From contig PWWM01000118.1 in NCBI GenBank assembly GCA_003561495.1, positions 1-9,075 on the forward strand: a stretch of 9,075 nucleotides of DNA, read 5' to 3'. Shown piece after piece: positions 7,859 to 9,075 of the stretch. Source of the DNA: Gammaproteobacteria bacterium. Lineage in GTDB: Bacteria; Pseudomonadota; Gammaproteobacteria; Xanthomonadales; Wenzhouxiangellaceae. Each line of letters starts with the position of its first letter. The stretch's first letter is position 1. Position numbers and translations under genes: made by a program. Below the pieces are notes generated by a model. It saw only the letters and a program-made list of their open reading frames with translations, searched no databases and was not told the origin of the DNA.

Positions 7859-8631
7859 GAGATGGGGTAGATGACCGGCGTGCTGGCGGCGGCATCCCCG
7901 CGGACCGCGCCGACACCCTGGCTGAGCAGATACAGTCCGTCGGAAACCGAGTCGGGGACGAAGATCATCTCGGTGATGGTGCAATGAGCCCGTTTTCGCG
8001 GCGGCCGGGCATCGTCGTGGCCCAAGGTCCAGAATCGTCGATGTTGGGCCAGCCGCCCGCCGTCATCGGCGGCATCGACCGAGGGCGTGTCAATCAGAAG
8101 GTGCTCGATGCCTGCCTTGACCAGCTTGTCCATTGCCTCGATTGACAGCAGCGGGTAGGGGCTCGCCGTGGCGTAGTCACGCCGGCACTTGTCTTCATCG
8201 TTAGGCAAGGTGCGGATGATCAGCGCGCGTGCCGCCTCGGGAATTTCGAACTGGTCGGCGGCAACTACCGGCCCCGGACCGGCCGGCGTATCACCATGGT
8301 CTTCGCCCGGGCGAACACTGACCAGGCTCGCTGGAACCAGGGCCATGGCGAGACCATCCTGGACGGCAATGGCTTCATGAGTGATATGCCCCGGTCCCTC
8401 GGTATGGGTGCCATGGCAGTGCGGGATCAGGGTGAGGGACTCGACATTGCAACTGCCGCCGGCGGCTACCTGACCGGTAAACCCGCCGGATTGAAGGGGC
8501 TCGGCGCGGATGTCGCTGTCGACAAAAAATTTCGGGTGCTGGCCATCGGCGCTGACTTCAATGGCCAGGCAGGTCCCGCGTGACAGGTCGACCCGTCGTG
8601 GCTGTCCGGCCAGTTCGATCGTCGCGATCAT
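7855..8631 (-). CDS. Cyclase-family metal hydrolase, probable N-formylkynurenine formamidase
   Basis: This 258-residue protein belongs to the cyclase/KynB-like metal-dependent hydrolase family (PF04199 type). By context it would hydrolyse N-formylkynurenine to kynurenine plus formate, the one step before KMO and kynureninase otherwise missing here. The family landmark is HCHGTHTEGPGH at residues 71-82. Classic KynB has HxGTHxDxPxH, so the usual first His is Cys72 (with His71 and His73 beside it) and the usual Asp is Glu78; His76 and His82 are kept. Other likely conserved points are DTPSVDAADDGG (181-192), His197 before RRFW, and Glu221 in TEMIFVPD followed by DGLYLL. It overlaps the ACMSD stop by four bases (ATGA) and the kynU start likewise. 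Family membership is fairly firm, but the substrate is inferred from the operon. No kynB symbol is given because the metal motif is divergent. Confidence 0.8.
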   Translation of the reverse strand: MIATIELAGQPRRVDLSRGTCLAIEVSADGQHPKFFVDSDIRAEPLQSGGFTGQVAAGGSCNVESLTLIPHCHGTHTEGPGHITHEAIAVQDGLAMALVPASLVSVRPGEDHGDTPAGPGPVVAADQFEIPEAARALIIRTLPNDEDKCRRDYATASPYPLLSIEAMDKLVKAGIEHLLIDTPSVDAADDGGRLAQHRRFWTLGHDDARPPRKRAHCTITEMIFVPDSVSDGLYLLSQGVGAVRGDAAASTPVIYPIS

Positions 8632-9075
8632 GCTGCCAACACGAACCGGTCCGGGGGCAGGTTGAGGAAGCTCAGAGTGTTTTTCCAGAACAGCTTTTCG
8701 GCCAGTTCCGGTGTCGGATTGATGGCGCGAATCGCCGAGCCCGGCTCCTGCTCACCCAGGGGGAACGGGTAATCGGTGCCCAGGGCAACCTTGTCTTCGC
8801 CCATGACCTCGACCAGGTAAGTCAAAGCCCGGGGATCATGCGTGACCGAATCCACCCAGAACCGCCCGATGTACTCACGTGGATTGACCTCGTTGCGGGT
8901 GGCGACCAGGTCCGGGCGCATTTTGAAGCCGTGTTCGATACGGCCGATGGTAAATGGAAAAGAGCCGCCGCCATGGGCAAAACACACCCTAAGATCGGGG
9001 AGACGCTCGAGCACGCCGCCGAAAATCATCGAGCAGATGGCGCGCGACAATTCGGCCGGCATGCCGACCAGCCAC
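8628..9075 (-). CDS. 2-amino-3-carboxymuconate-6-semialdehyde decarboxylase (ACMSD), C-terminal part
   Basis: This amidohydrolase-fold, zinc-dependent enzyme decarboxylates 2-amino-3-carboxymuconate-6-semialdehyde to 2-aminomuconate-6-semialdehyde. It competes with spontaneous cyclisation to quinolinate and so commits 3-hydroxyanthranilate to catabolism. Only 148 C-terminal residues of a ~330-residue protein are visible. The open frame runs off the right edge through WLVGMPAE, a sequence typical of this family just after the missing zinc-ligand region, so the Met codon at 9062 is internal. CFAHGGGSFP carries the conserved catalytic-region His. GRIEHGFKMRPDL is a strong ACMSD signature that includes the substrate-binding Arg. 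LGTDYPFPLGE carries the metal-binding Asp of amidohydrolases. The stop overlaps the downstream cyclase ATG by four bases. It is the first visible gene of the leftward operon. The first half and its promoter lie outside the window. Equivalent genes are called nbaD in 2-nitrobenzoate degraders. Confidence 0.92.
   Translation of the reverse strand, partial: WLVGMPAELSRAICSMIFGGVLERLPDLRVCFAHGGGSFPFTIGRIEHGFKMRPDLVATRNEVNPREYIGRFWVDSVTHDPRALTYLVEVMGEDKVALGTDYPFPLGEQEPGSAIRAINPTPELAEKLFWKNTLSFLNLPPDRFVLAA

Noticed and set aside
7052..7870. Plus-strand open frame of 272 codons across kynU
   Set aside because: It is a shadow of kynureninase. The composition is His/Gln/Gly-rich with no recognisable motif, and the minus-strand gene has all the catalytic residues.
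7859..7984. Longer kynureninase start at 7984
   Set aside because: The 42 added residues are His/Arg-rich, unlike any kynureninase, and are the shadow of the cyclase gene in another frame. The ATG at 7858 gives the normal length and an ATGA overlap.

Overview
The window looks like chromosome of a GC-rich gammaproteobacterium. The beta-rich C-terminal modules of the large secreted protease, and the bacterial kynurenine-pathway genes, resemble those of the Wenzhouxiangella/Xanthomonadales-Chromatiales lineages. That placement is an inference from remembered family features, not a search. Coding density is very high: five genes occupy almost everything, with gaps of only 13 and 57 bases. I see no RNA genes, insertion sequences, CRISPR arrays or phage genes.

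Left half, plus strand. The window opens inside a glutathione-disulfide reductase gene (gor), whose first ~95-100 codons lie off the left edge. Thirteen bases after its stop is a probable start for a 1372-residue secreted subtilisin-family (S8) serine protease. The protease has a signal peptide, an I9-type propeptide, a complete Asp/His/Ser triad with oxyanion-hole Asn, an inserted PA domain and a long beta-rich C-terminal half. That half includes a PPC-like domain with an EF-hand-like acidic loop and two related terminal modules.

Right half, minus strand. A tightly packed operon of tryptophan (kynurenine) degradation genes is read leftward. In transcription order it is: 2-amino-3-carboxymuconate-6-semialdehyde decarboxylase (ACMSD, cut by the right edge), a cyclase-family hydrolase likely to be the N-formylkynurenine formamidase, kynureninase (kynU), and kynurenine 3-monooxygenase (kmo). 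All three junctions are 4-base ATGA overlaps, so translation is probably coupled. Together the enzymes would take N-formylkynurenine to kynurenine, 3-hydroxykynurenine and 3-hydroxyanthranilate. After ring cleavage by an enzyme not in the window, ACMSD would divert the product from quinolinate/NAD synthesis toward 2-aminomuconate catabolism. Tryptophan 2,3-dioxygenase, 3-hydroxyanthranilate 3,4-dioxygenase and the operon promoter are not present here and may lie beyond the right edge.

The two halves converge on a 57-base gap holding a strong perfect hairpin that probably terminates transcription from both sides. The most unusual items are the non-canonical metal-binding motif of the cyclase-family enzyme and the uncharacterised C-terminal modules of the protease. 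I found no evidence of a wholly new system.
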